Assembly (NCBI RefSeq): GCF_042427745.1
Contig: NZ_JBHMFA010000005.1
Length of the DNA stretch: 64,000 nt
Origin: Algibacter miyuki
GTDB taxonomy: Bacteria > Bacteroidota > Bacteroidia > Flavobacteriales > Flavobacteriaceae
Reading direction: 5' to 3' (one strand)
A model generated the notes under the pieces. That model saw only the letters and a program-made list of their open reading frames with translations. It did no database searches and was not told the origin of the DNA. Positions 52,789-62,289 of this stretch are shown in pieces; position 1 is the stretch's first letter; each line of letters opens with the position of its first letter. Both the position numbers and the translations under genes were made by a program.

Positions 52789-55700
52789 ATGAAAAATTAC
52801 TACAAAAAATTTTTAATAATTCCATTTATTTATATGGCATTATTAATGGGCTGCGAAAATATCTTTGCACAAACCTTTAATATTTCTGATGCTAGTACCA
52901 TTAATAATACATTAGGGGTAAATCCAAAAACAGTAAGTGAATCCTTATCTGGTATAACCATGACTGTTAGAATAGAAAATTCAAGTTCAATCAATCCAGA
53001 TCAAACTATATACCTTGATACTTTTGGTGCAGGAGGGGCTCTAGGAATTACAGCTGGTGCAGTATATCAATCTACTTCTGCAGAAACCGGAGTTATGACT
53101 ATTAGTTTTGATTCAGCAGTAAGTATTGCTAGCCTAAAAATGGGTAGTTTAGCTAATGCAGAGGCAAGAACTTGGACTTTCACCCCAGTTGGCGGAACAA
53201 ATTCAGTAGTTACAAAAACGTCTACTTTCATCGGGAATGTAGCCGATATTAACTTAAACTGGACTTCCATAACCCAAATTTTAATTACCTCTAATTACAC
53301 CATTAACGAACAATTTATACTAGACAGTGTCACACTTGGAGTTCCAAACGTAGCTCCTGCAATATCTATAGATAGTTCAATTTTAGCATATACTGAGGGA
53401 GATACAGCAACTCAAATAGATGCTACTGCAACTATAAGTGATGCCGATGGTGATCCAGATTGGGATGGCGGTAAATTATCAGCTCAAATTACTGCGAATA
53501 GTGAGGCCGCTGATGAAATAAGTATTTCTGACACAGATGCTGACGGGATAACAATAACAACTAGTGGTTCTAATATTCTTTCTAACGGATCTGTTATTGG
53601 TAATATAAGCGCAACTGGAGGAACTGTTTTCAATAATACAATACTGACTATAACATTTAACTCTAATGCTACCAATGCTAGGGTTCAAGAAGTTCTTCAA
53701 TCGTTAAACTATAGAAATACTTCAACAAGTCCTGGAACATCAAACAGAACAATAACCATTACAGCAACCGATTCAAATGGCGGTATTAATAGTAGTGCAA
53801 GAGTAGTGAGTATTTTGTCTGCTCCAGATGTTGCAATTGTTATTGCTCCTTCTAACGACACCTATTCTGTTGGAAACAACCTCGACTTCACTGTTTTTTT
53901 TAATGAAAACATTATCGTTAATACTACTGGAGGTATTCCGCTATTAAATATTACAATTGGTAGTACAGCCAAACAAGCAACATACCAAAGCGGATCAGGA
54001 TTAAATGCACTAGTATTTAGATATACTATTCTAGCAGGTGATTTAGATACTGACGGAATAAGTATTGGTACTTTAGTTGATGGCGGAGGAACTTTAAGAA
54101 ATAGCTCAAATACTGATGCCAACCTTACTTTATATAATGTGGGCGATACCATGGATGTTTTTGTAGATGCTGTTGCTCCTGCTTCTCCAACCGTTGTTAC
54201 ACAATCTACAAATGATATTACGCCAACAATTACAGGAACAAACTCATTAGGCACTGCGTTACCTGCAGGAGAAACAATGACAGTCACTATTAATGGAGCA
54301 ACATACAATGTTATTCCTGATGCTAGTGGTAATTGGAGTCTAGATCTAGGATCTGATATACCTGCATCTGGTACATTAGGTACTATTATGAATGGTGTAA
54401 GTTTTGAAGTGGTTGCGACTGTTACAGACTTAGCTGGCAATACAGCTTCTGACACAACAAGTTTTGAGCTCACTATAGATACTACAGCCCCTACAGCTCC
54501 AACCGTGGTTGCACAATCTACAAATGATATAACGCCAACAATTACAGGAACAAACTCATTAGGCACTGCGTTACCTGCAGGAGAAACAATGACAGTCACT
54601 ATTAATGGAGCAACCTACAATGTTATTCCTGATGCTAGTGGTAATTGGAGTCTAAATCTAGGATCTGATATACCCGCATCTGGTACATTAGGTACTATTA
54701 TGAATGGAGTAAGTTTTGAAGTGGTTGCGACTGTTACAGACTTAGCTGGCAATACAGCTTCTGACACAACAAGTTTTGAGCTCACTATTGACACTAATTC
54801 ACCAACGATAACCAGTGTTTCTGTACCTGTAAATGGAACTTATGCTTCTGGTGAAACCTTAGATTTTACGGTTAACTTTGATAGTGATATTATTGTTGCT
54901 GGTGCCACGCCACAATTAGCCATTACTATTGGTTCAACAGTTCGTCAAGCTCAATATCTTAGTGGGTCAAGTGCTTCAAACAATATGTATTTTAGATATA
55001 CAGTTCAAGCTAATGAATCAGATACAGACGGTATTACTATTGGTGCTATAATTACCAATACAGCTACCATAAAAGATAGTGCTAATAATGATGCTATTTT
55101 AACACTTAACAGTATAGGATCTACAACAGGTGTTTTAGTTGGAAATCCCACCGCTATTTGGACAGGCGCTTTTAATAGTAACTGGGATGTCACATTAAAC
55201 TGGATCCCATATGGTGTTCCTGCATCAAATGCAGATATTACGATACCAAGTAGCATAATAAATTACCCAACAGCAAGTTCTGCTGTCGAGTTTAATTCCA
55301 TGACCATCGAATCTGGAGCTAGTTTTATTCCAGAATCTACTGTAACAGGTACTGTAACGTATAAAAGAAGTATACCAACAACGGGGTGGCATTTAATGGG
55401 TTCTCCTGTTTCTAATGAAACAATCCAAGATTTAATTGCAGATCCAACCTATGCTTTTGCTCCTTTATCAGGAAGCGATATAGGTTTTGCTGATTACAAT
55501 AACAACAGTGCTAATAACGTAAGCCCTTGGATCTATAAAACAAATACAGCTACAGGCACACTTCCTGCAGGACAAGGATTCTCGATGAAAATAGACGGAC
55601 CTAATGACGTTTCTTTTACGGGATCTGTAAATACGGGTGATGTAACTGTACCCATTTTCAACGGCACTAGAAATGATTACTGTTTACTGTCAAACCCTTT

Positions 55701-56241
55701 TACATCCTATATTAATTCTGCAACGTTTCTTTCTGAAAACACATTAGAACTTGCAGAAGAAACACTATGGATATGGAATGGTAGTGAATTTGAGGCATAT
55801 GGAGCTTCTAATCCAATTCAAATAGCACCTGGACAAGCTTTCTTTGTAAAAGCTGCTCCAGCTCCAAGCGGCCCAAGCACAAACATTATAACTTTCTCTG
55901 CTTCAAACCAAAGTCATAATAATAGTGGTGATACTTTCATATATAACGCCAATTCAAGTGAAACTTCCATGGCAGATATTGGAGGTTATACATTAGCTAT
56001 TAAGAATATTATTGACACATCTAAATTCTTAATATATCCAAACCCTAGTTCTAGTGAAGTACAAATCACATCTAGTATAGGTGGACGTTTTCAAATTATT
56101 AATCAATTAGGACAAACTGTAAAAACTTTTAATGCAGTGTCTACCATTGAAGCCACGGTGTATGTTGGAGATTTAACTGAAGGCATGTACTTTGTCCAAG
56201 GTGCAAACGGAACTTCTAAAAAACTAATGATAAAAAAGTAA
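52789..56241 (+). CDS. Large type IX-secreted adhesin-like protein with tandem Ig repeats
   Basis: 1150 residues. A Sec signal peptide ends near IFAQ. Then come an N-terminal domain (30-180), a cadherin-like domain (about 185-345, TEGDTATQIDATATISDADGD), a SwmB-like domain (350-460, VGNNLDFTVFF, DTDGISIGTLVD), two nearly identical 104-residue Ig-like repeats (about 465-672, DITPTITGTNSLGTALPAGE), a second SwmB-like domain (672-785) and a further beta region with GWHLMGSPVS. A type A sorting domain (about 1070-1150, FLIYPNPSSSEV ... YFVQGANGTSKKLMIKK) is cleaved on export by the type IX system. Probable surface attachment or structural protein. Confidence 0.92.
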   Translation: MKNYYKKFLIIPFIYMALLMGCENIFAQTFNISDASTINNTLGVNPKTVSESLSGITMTVRIENSSSINPDQTIYLDTFGAGGALGITAGAVYQSTSAETGVMTISFDSAVSIASLKMGSLANAEARTWTFTPVGGTNSVVTKTSTFIGNVADINLNWTSITQILITSNYTINEQFILDSVTLGVPNVAPAISIDSSILAYTEGDTATQIDATATISDADGDPDWDGGKLSAQITANSEAADEISISDTDADGITITTSGSNILSNGSVIGNISATGGTVFNNTILTITFNSNATNARVQEVLQSLNYRNTSTSPGTSNRTITITATDSNGGINSSARVVSILSAPDVAIVIAPSNDTYSVGNNLDFTVFFNENIIVNTTGGIPLLNITIGSTAKQATYQSGSGLNALVFRYTILAGDLDTDGISIGTLVDGGGTLRNSSNTDANLTLYNVGDTMDVFVDAVAPASPTVVTQSTNDITPTITGTNSLGTALPAGETMTVTINGATYNVIPDASGNWSLDLGSDIPASGTLGTIMNGVSFEVVATVTDLAGNTASDTTSFELTIDTTAPTAPTVVAQSTNDITPTITGTNSLGTALPAGETMTVTINGATYNVIPDASGNWSLNLGSDIPASGTLGTIMNGVSFEVVATVTDLAGNTASDTTSFELTIDTNSPTITSVSVPVNGTYASGETLDFTVNFDSDIIVAGATPQLAITIGSTVRQAQYLSGSSASNNMYFRYTVQANESDTDGITIGAIITNTATIKDSANNDAILTLNSIGSTTGVLVGNPTAIWTGAFNSNWDVTLNWIPYGVPASNADITIPSSIINYPTASSAVEFNSMTIESGASFIPESTVTGTVTYKRSIPTTGWHLMGSPVSNETIQDLIADPTYAFAPLSGSDIGFADYNNNSANNVSPWIYKTNTATGTLPAGQGFSMKIDGPNDVSFTGSVNTGDVTVPIFNGTRNDYCLLSNPFTSYINSATFLSENTLELAEETLWIWNGSEFEAYGASNPIQIAPGQAFFVKAAPAPSGPSTNIITFSASNQSHNNSGDTFIYNANSSETSMADIGGYTLAIKNIIDTSKFLIYPNPSSSEVQITSSIGGRFQIINQLGQTVKTFNAVSTIEATVYVGDLTEGMYFVQGANGTSKKLMIKK
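54183..54806 (+). repeat. Two tandem 312-bp repeats inside the adhesin gene
   Basis: The unit is 312 bp (104 codons), seen from acaatctaca at 54201 and again at 54513. The two copies are almost identical even at silent positions, with only scattered changes such as gttgtt/gtggtt and tctagat/tctaaat. This points to recent duplication or gene conversion. Confidence 0.93.
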
Positions 56242-56268
56242 TATAAATCCATTTTAAACAAGCATAAA

Positions 56269-56310
56269 AAAAGCGTGAATTCTATATTAGAATTCACGCT
56301 TTTCTTTTTT
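56269..56310. terminator. Bidirectional terminator with GAATTC-containing stem
   Basis: Perfect 16-bp arms aaaagcgtgaattcta (56269-56284) and complement (56288-56303) with a three-base loop and flanking A/T runs, between two convergent genes. Similar stems occur at 61441 and 62233. Confidence 0.95.
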
Positions 56311-56322
56311 AATATATAATAC

Positions 56323-58755
56323 TTATTTCGGATCTAAAATCTTATTAATTTCTTCGATACAGTCTTTATAATGATATTTAGAAATAGTATCTGTTGCACG
56401 GTTAGAGGCATTAGTAAGCACACCTTTCAAAATTTTTAATTCACCCCGAACCAAAGCCCTAACATCGGAGTTTTCAGTAATTAAAAACCCCATACGATCT
56501 ATATAAGCACGTTGTAAATTACGACGATACACATCAACCTTTTTTGTTGTTTTAGCTTCCATCCAAATACCGTATCTTACATCTTGCAATAATGCTAACG
56601 CACTATAATTTTGACTATTTATAGTTTCATGATCTATTATTCGGTTTAATGTTTCAGGACTTAAAATGCCATCTAAAAAACGTTTTTGATATGCGCCCAA
56701 TCTCGTAATATATCCTTCATAATCAATATCGGTTAAAAGTTCTTTTTCTACTAACCAATTTGGCGTGTTAAAAGCATTTTTATGCAGCCATTGTATCGAT
56801 GCCTTCTGTATGCTTTTAGGAACCGCTTGGTATGGGGTTCCGGCTTGATTTGGCTTTATGAAGTTCTCATAAACACCACCAACATTAGTAGCTACATGTC
56901 CAACATAACGTCTCCAAGCTCCTAACAACTCACCATATAATTCTTCTAGATCTTCGTAATTATTAGTCACATCGCTTGTCCATTGTGGCAAATGCGCCAT
57001 CACATATTTTAAATTTTTAAGGGCATAATCACTGGCTTTTATGGCATCGTTACCAATGTCTTCTGTTTGCGCTCTTGGATCGAAACGGCTACTTTGTTTT
57101 CCGAAAGCATAACGCGGATCGCCTGCTTTTTCAACAATCCAACCATCTAAAGTAATGCGTTCTTTTTCTGGTGTATCCGCATTTGGAATCACACGATATC
57201 CCCAGTTAATAGCATAATTATCATATGGCCCTAACTTTCGAATAAAGCGTATATTCTCATCACCTGGTTGAGCTATATAATTATAACGAGCATAATCCAT
57301 TATAGTCGCAGCGATACCATTTTCTTGCGTAAAGGCACCATTTCTATAACTTTCTACAGGGTAAGAATAACTGGCAATCATATTGTGTGGTAAACCCAGG
57401 GTATGCCCTACTTCATGAGCAATAACCATTTTCATCATTTCTCCTGCATCTTCCTCTGAAGTATCCAACGTTCTAGCTGCGGGGTTGGCTGCTCCTGTTT
57501 CAATTAAATAACGATTTCTATACGAGCGTAAATGGTTATGATACCAGATAATATCACTTTCTATAATTTCTCCTGTTCGTGGATCGGATACACTTGGCCC
57601 TGAAGCATTTCTTGTTGTACTTGCAACATATCGGATTACAGAATACCGAATGTCCTCTGGACTAAAATCAGGATCTTCTTCCTTGGTCGGTGGGTATTTC
57701 GCAATAATAGCATTTTTAAATCCTGCTTTTTCAAAAGGTTTTTGCCAAAGCTCAACACCTTCTTTTATGTATTTTCTTAATTTTTCAGGCGTTGCCGGAT
57801 CTAAATAATAAACAATAGGTTTTATAGGTTCTACCAATTCGCCGCGCGCATAAGCCTCAGGATCTTTTGGTTCCATACGCCATTTACGAATATATGTATT
57901 GGTTTTAGATTTTAAAGCTTCACTTCCATAATCAATTTGGTCAAAAGTAAACCAGCCTACTCTTTCGTCTGCAAAACGACGTTGCATAGGGTTTTCCGGC
58001 AATAAAATCATCGATTGATTCATTTGGATACTTATAGATTCTGCGCTTTTAAAAGCAGGTGGTTCGGCTGCGTTGTAAGTCATGTCTTGAACCACTTCAA
58101 TATTTTTAGGGAAACTTTTAACCGAATTTATAAAACTACGAGAAGCGTCTAAATTTTTCACTTTATAAGTGCTTCGTAATTTCGATGATAATCCTGAAAT
58201 AGCCTTAACATCGGTAGCATAAAATTTAGTAACATCAATTACCACAGCTGTGGAATCGGCATTAAACGCACTAATATCAAAAGCGTGTAATGTAGGCTCA
58301 TAATTGTTTTGTTTAACCGAAATGTTGATGGGTAGATTATCTTCCGCTACAGCGTTGTATGATTTTTCTTTTATTAAAATCTTATCCTGAAAACGCTCCC
58401 AAGTTATCAAACGTGTACCGGTTTTAGTTCCAGCATTAATATAACCACCTCCCAAATCGGCTGGTAGTTTGGCAAGACGACTCACCAAAAGCATATCTAT
58501 CCCTAAATAATCCATGGGAATTTCGAAAAAATAGGCATCGCCAACTTGATGTGTTTTAAACAAACCTTCATCAGAAATAGCTGCTTTCGTAATGACTTTG
58601 TTATATGGCTTTATTTTACCTTCCTTTTTTTCTTCAGGAGGTTTCGCCGCTTCGGTTTTTGCTTTTTTATTTTTTTTACGTTTAGATTGTGCCTCGATAG
58701 AAGTTGACGCTAAGCATATTAATAAGGATAGGGAGAAAACGAATATTTTTTTCAT
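56323..58755 (-). CDS. Secreted zinc-dependent metalloprotease (DUF5117/DUF4953 type)
   Basis: An 810-residue protein. Signal peptide ends IEAQ, followed by a basic SKRKKNKKAK stretch. The middle region (about 60-400) has VGDAYFFEIPMDYLGIDMLLVSR and other DUF5117/5118-like segments. The catalytic core carries HEVGHTLGLPHN (HExxHxxGxxH), and the methionine-turn region lies after ATIMDY. The C-terminal part is helical. These Bacteroidota enzymes are met/zincin-type proteases of the periplasm or outer membrane. Substrate unknown. No type IX sorting domain is present, so it probably stays in the periplasm. Confidence 0.92.
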   Translation of the reverse strand: MKKIFVFSLSLLICLASTSIEAQSKRKKNKKAKTEAAKPPEEKKEGKIKPYNKVITKAAISDEGLFKTHQVGDAYFFEIPMDYLGIDMLLVSRLAKLPADLGGGYINAGTKTGTRLITWERFQDKILIKEKSYNAVAEDNLPINISVKQNNYEPTLHAFDISAFNADSTAVVIDVTKFYATDVKAISGLSSKLRSTYKVKNLDASRSFINSVKSFPKNIEVVQDMTYNAAEPPAFKSAESISIQMNQSMILLPENPMQRRFADERVGWFTFDQIDYGSEALKSKTNTYIRKWRMEPKDPEAYARGELVEPIKPIVYYLDPATPEKLRKYIKEGVELWQKPFEKAGFKNAIIAKYPPTKEEDPDFSPEDIRYSVIRYVASTTRNASGPSVSDPRTGEIIESDIIWYHNHLRSYRNRYLIETGAANPAARTLDTSEEDAGEMMKMVIAHEVGHTLGLPHNMIASYSYPVESYRNGAFTQENGIAATIMDYARYNYIAQPGDENIRFIRKLGPYDNYAINWGYRVIPNADTPEKERITLDGWIVEKAGDPRYAFGKQSSRFDPRAQTEDIGNDAIKASDYALKNLKYVMAHLPQWTSDVTNNYEDLEELYGELLGAWRRYVGHVATNVGGVYENFIKPNQAGTPYQAVPKSIQKASIQWLHKNAFNTPNWLVEKELLTDIDYEGYITRLGAYQKRFLDGILSPETLNRIIDHETINSQNYSALALLQDVRYGIWMEAKTTKKVDVYRRNLQRAYIDRMGFLITENSDVRALVRGELKILKGVLTNASNRATDTISKYHYKDCIEEINKILDPK

Positions 58756-58999
58756 GAAGTTAGATTATATAATAATTCTCTAAAATAAAAGAATTAAAAC
58801 TTTTATCTACTTATTATTGAAAATTTAAAGTCGTTTTTTCTTAGATAATTAGTATTATTTCATAAAAACTATCATAACACTTTCAATTATGAAATTTTCA
58901 TCTTTTTTAGGTTGAATATAAATCCCTTTTTTTCAACTCAAAACATGTTATAAAGGTTTCAAAAACTATGAATTCTTCAGAATAAAAAATAAAAACAGA

Positions 59000-60046
59000 C
59001 TATCGTCTTAAAATCATTGGTTGTTTAAGTTTTGATGTTTCGTAGTAATACACGCTATCCATTTTATACGTTTCATACAATTCAGCAGCGCCTCTAAGTT
59101 TAAGTTTATCCTTAATATAGACCAACCAATCACCACGATCTACTTTTACGCTATCTAGTATCGCTCCGTTCAAATTGGCGCCTTTTAACTGGGCTCTAAT
59201 TAAAAAGGCTCCTGTTAAATCCGCCGCTTCTAAATCGGCATTAATTAAATTAACATCGTCCATATCAACACGTGTTAAGTTGGTGTTTTTCAAACTGGCA
59301 TTTTGTAAATCAACATTCATTAAATCGGATCCCGAGAGATTCGCATCGCTCAAATTAATATCTCTTAAAACAGCACCTCGTAGTTTGGAATGCATTAATT
59401 CTGATTTTGTAAAATCACTTTCCTGTAAAATTTCATCTACAAAAAACGATGGAGCTATTTTACTTTTACACAAAGAAATAAGAAGTTGTCCACGCTCTGG
59501 ACTAATAGGTTCTTCAATAAGTTTATCGTCAACCATGTATCGATACGGTTTCATGGCGCGACTTAACCCAATGATACGACCGGCAAGCGTGTTCGATAAT
59601 CTGGCTGTGCCGTTATTTTTTAATTCATTATTAACATCGCTTAGCACTTCTCCCATAATAAACATTTGCGTAGAACGTCGAGAAGCTTCGGCTAAATGGG
59701 TTTGGGTTTCAATTTTACTATTTTGAATTTTTAATAAATTATTTTGATAAAACATGAGCGTTGTAGGCAAAATAGCAATGAGCAACCCCACTACACCAAT
59801 ACGCGTCATCCGTTTTATTAAACTCGCAATAAGGTTTGATGTGGTATCTAAAGATATTTTACGCTGCTCGTTAAACTCATTAATAGAATGGTAAATACTC
59901 TCCTTTAAATTTTTACCAGCTATAAGCGTACCTATGAATTTGAATAAACCTTTACGACTTTTAGAACTTGATTTTTTGTTCAATTTTTCAAGCTTCGCTT
60001 TTAATAAGGCGTTTTCTTTCAATAAATCATCAATATTCTCGCTCAT
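59000..60046 (-). CDS. Membrane-anchored pentapeptide-repeat protein
   Basis: 348 residues. A coiled-coil N-terminus (ENIDDLLKENALLKAKLEKL) is followed by a basic stretch, one membrane helix (IGVVGLLIAILPTTLMFY, about 80-100) and a helical region to about 205. Pentapeptide repeats A(D/N)LxX run from about 210 to 300 (ANLSGSDL, ADLEAADLTGA). A C-terminal WLVYIKDKLKLRGAAELYETYKM closes the protein. The repeats form a right-handed beta helix. Similar proteins in Bacteroidota are of unknown role, perhaps ion-channel-associated or scaffold proteins. Topology suggests the repeat domain is outside the inner membrane or in the cytoplasm, which cannot be settled here. Confidence 0.88.
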   Translation of the reverse strand: MSENIDDLLKENALLKAKLEKLNKKSSSKSRKGLFKFIGTLIAGKNLKESIYHSINEFNEQRKISLDTTSNLIASLIKRMTRIGVVGLLIAILPTTLMFYQNNLLKIQNSKIETQTHLAEASRRSTQMFIMGEVLSDVNNELKNNGTARLSNTLAGRIIGLSRAMKPYRYMVDDKLIEEPISPERGQLLISLCKSKIAPSFFVDEILQESDFTKSELMHSKLRGAVLRDINLSDANLSGSDLMNVDLQNASLKNTNLTRVDMDDVNLINADLEAADLTGAFLIRAQLKGANLNGAILDSVKVDRGDWLVYIKDKLKLRGAAELYETYKMDSVYYYETSKLKQPMILRR

Positions 60047-60300
60047 TTTTTGGATTTGAGGTTTGGTAATGAAGCAAATTTAATATTTTATACTCTAAAA
60101 AGACCTCTTAAATCACATCTAAGCTTAAAAACCATTTGGTATGGTGTACTTCATAAAAACTAAAGATATTACTTTATGAAAAATTGTCCTGATTAAGTCC
60201 TCATTTTATGAATAGCGATTAAAAAGTAATAAAATCAAGTTTAAACGATAATTAAGTAAGAATATATGTGCAATTATTTTTATTTCCTTTAATTTAAATA

Positions 60301-60308
60301 TAAATTTG
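60301..60308 (+). promoter_or_regulatory. -7 promoter box (TAAATTTG)
   Basis: A perfect TAnnTTTG box lies 32 bases before the ATG at 60341. The remaining upstream sequence 60047-60300 is AT-rich without another feature. Confidence 0.6.
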
Positions 60309-60340
60309 TTCTAGAATATTAACCTAACCCCAAATTATTT

Positions 60341-61417
60341 ATGAAAAAAATTACTCTTATTATTATCACTCTATTTTTTGTTGGTAATACATCCTTTTCT
60401 CAAACCAACATTAATGTTGCATCAGCCACGACCATAAGTGCATTTCCACATATTGAATACGATCAAAATAGTAATGCAGGTACATTGGCAACCGGAATGA
60501 ACGGAAGCTGTTCTAGTATACCATGCTGTAATGTCTTATTTTATCGAGTTCAAGTTCCTGCCCAAGGAGATTTAACTGTTACTATGGACAATTACACTGA
60601 TTTGGCCGGTTCTATTATAGCATACACACCAGATGTTCCCAACCCAACAAATACATCTCAATTAACTTATGTAAGTGGTCAATCAGGCAACTTTTGTGGC
60701 TTTAGAGATACATTAACCTTAATTAATATAGCTAAGAATAGTGTGTACTATATCTTGTTTTTCAATGAAAACCAACAATCTTCTCTTGGTGGAGGAAACA
60801 CTAATCTTAATTTTAATTTCGAAGCATATTCCCCAACCATTACTGCGCCTGTTGATGGCACTTACACCGCTAATCAAGATCTTGATTTCATACTTAATTT
60901 TGATGAAAATATTATCGTTAATACTACATCTGGCACACCAGAATTAGCAATTACTATTGGAGCTACAACACGTCAGGCAACTTACCAAAGTGGTAGTGGT
61001 TCTAAAAATTTAATATTTAAATATACTATTCAGACTAATGAAATTGATTCAGATGGAATAACTATTGGTACATTAAATGCCAATGGAGGAACATTAAAAG
61101 ATGAATTAAATATTGATGTTGACTTAACTATAAATTATACTCCCGATACATCGGCCATATTAGTTGATGCTACGTTAGGAACTTCTACAATAGATATCTC
61201 TAAGTTTTCTATTTATCCCAACCCAACGAATAAACAGGTTACCATAAAATCTAACTTAGGGGGGAATTTTAAGCTAATTAGTACTGTAGGCAAAACAATA
61301 AAAACAGTCAATGTACAACCTTACGAAGAAAAAACAATAGACGTTAGCCATTTAAGCACTGGATTATATTTTATTAAATCGGACAACTATTCAGAAAAGT
61401 TAATTATAAAAAAATAG
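60341..61417 (+). CDS. Small type IX-secreted protein with SwmB-like module
   Basis: 358 residues. Signal peptide (ends TSFSQ) and an N-terminal domain with two close cysteine pairs (GSCSSIPCCN). A SwmB-like module (about 165-275; TAPVDGTYTANQDLDF, EIDSDGITIGTLNANGG) is close in sequence to two modules of the 1150-residue protein at 52789. A type A sorting domain (about 283-358; FSIYPNPTNKQVTIKSN ... LIIKK) ends it. It would be exported to the surface by the type IX system. The shared module suggests exchange between cargo genes 4 kb apart. Confidence 0.9.
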   Translation: MKKITLIIITLFFVGNTSFSQTNINVASATTISAFPHIEYDQNSNAGTLATGMNGSCSSIPCCNVLFYRVQVPAQGDLTVTMDNYTDLAGSIIAYTPDVPNPTNTSQLTYVSGQSGNFCGFRDTLTLINIAKNSVYYILFFNENQQSSLGGGNTNLNFNFEAYSPTITAPVDGTYTANQDLDFILNFDENIIVNTTSGTPELAITIGATTRQATYQSGSGSKNLIFKYTIQTNEIDSDGITIGTLNANGGTLKDELNIDVDLTINYTPDTSAILVDATLGTSTIDISKFSIYPNPTNKQVTIKSNLGGNFKLISTVGKTIKTVNVQPYEEKTIDVSHLSTGLYFIKSDNYSEKLIIKK

Positions 61418-61440
61418 TTTAAATTAAAACATTACTCACA

Positions 61441-61480
61441 AAAAAGCGAGAACTCTATCATTAGAATTCTCGCTTTTTTT
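61441..61480. terminator. Bidirectional terminator, GAATTC-type stem
   Basis: Arms aaaaagcgagaactcta (61441-61457) and tagaattctcgcttttt (61462-61478), one mismatch, A and T runs on both sides. It lies between the convergent type IX cargo and DUF3575 genes. Confidence 0.93.
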
Positions 61481-61498
61481 CATGTATTTACTTGTTTT

Positions 61499-62050
61499 CT
61501 ACTTCAACTTATAAACCAACATTAAACCACCACGATATGGCAACCACTCGCCACTTTTATTAAATTTTTCTGCAGATTCAACGCGTTCACCGGTTTCTAA
61601 AGATAAACCTTTATAATAGCCCTGTTGGTTACCACCACCCAAAAATAATTCTAAATTAAATCGATCATTCAGTTCAAACTGATATCCTAAAGTCATACCG
61701 TAAAACACGCTATACCCATCTTGATAATAATCGGTATCGAAATATTGCGGCTTTTGTAATTTATATTTTGCACCGCCAATATGTGCGCCTACAAAAAAAC
61801 CTGAACCACTTTCACGTGTATAATAGCGAAACTCCGGAAAAACCATAATAAACTTAATAGGAGCACCATCTTTGGTCCAAAACGAAGCTGCCGCATCAAA
61901 CTGAAATGTGGTATGTGTGCCTAAATGGGTTTCAACACCAAAGTTGGGCACAGCAACTAATGCTGTAAGCATATTTCCTTTAATACTTACTTGCCCGCTT
62001 GAGAATAACGGAAGAGACATTAAAATAGCTAGAGTAATTATTTTTCGCAT
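61499..62050 (-). CDS. DUF3575 outer-membrane-type protein
   Basis: 183 residues. A signal peptide ends FSSGQ. SIKGNMLTALVAVPNFGVETHLG matches the start of DUF3575, followed by strands rich in aromatic residues (FPEFRYYT, GFFVGAHIGGAKYKL, GMTLGYQFEL, GLMLVYKLK). It is probably a small beta-barrel or membrane-associated sandwich. The family often occurs with OmpA-like genes, but none is adjacent here. Function unknown. Confidence 0.85.
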   Translation of the reverse strand: MRKIITLAILMSLPLFSSGQVSIKGNMLTALVAVPNFGVETHLGTHTTFQFDAAASFWTKDGAPIKFIMVFPEFRYYTRESGSGFFVGAHIGGAKYKLQKPQYFDTDYYQDGYSVFYGMTLGYQFELNDRFNLELFLGGGNQQGYYKGLSLETGERVESAEKFNKSGEWLPYRGGLMLVYKLK

Positions 62051-62232
62051 AAGTTAAAAGTTAGTTGTTAATTAAGGTTGGTTTACTTGAAAAAACAAGA
62101 GACATACAAAGTACAGAATCCGTTTAATTATCAATTATTAAATCGTTAACATCTAAAAATCAAGGCTAATCTGTGTTTTAGGGTAAAAAAAAACTTCATA
62201 TTTTAGTCGGAAATTAAAAATAATTCATAAAA

Positions 62233-62268
62233 AAAGGCGTGAATTCAATTTCTGAATTCACGCCTTTA
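62233..62268 (-). terminator. Terminator of leuB, GAATTC-type stem
   Basis: Perfect 15-bp arms aaaggcgtgaattca (62233-62247) and complement (62253-62267) with a five-base loop, preceded by A residues that act as the T-run on the minus strand after leuB. Confidence 0.92.
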
Positions 62269-62289
62269 ATATATAAATAAATGGAGCTC

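Noticed and set aside
53862..54599. 245-codon frame on the minus strand of the adhesin gene
   Set aside because: It is a shadow of the Ig repeats: the plus-strand frame has a signal peptide, recognised domains and a sorting domain, and the minus-strand protein repeats itself with the same period.
54183..54806. CRISPR-like repeat array
   Set aside because: The repeats are 312 bp, in frame and code for protein domains; there are no short repeats with unique spacers anywhere in the window.
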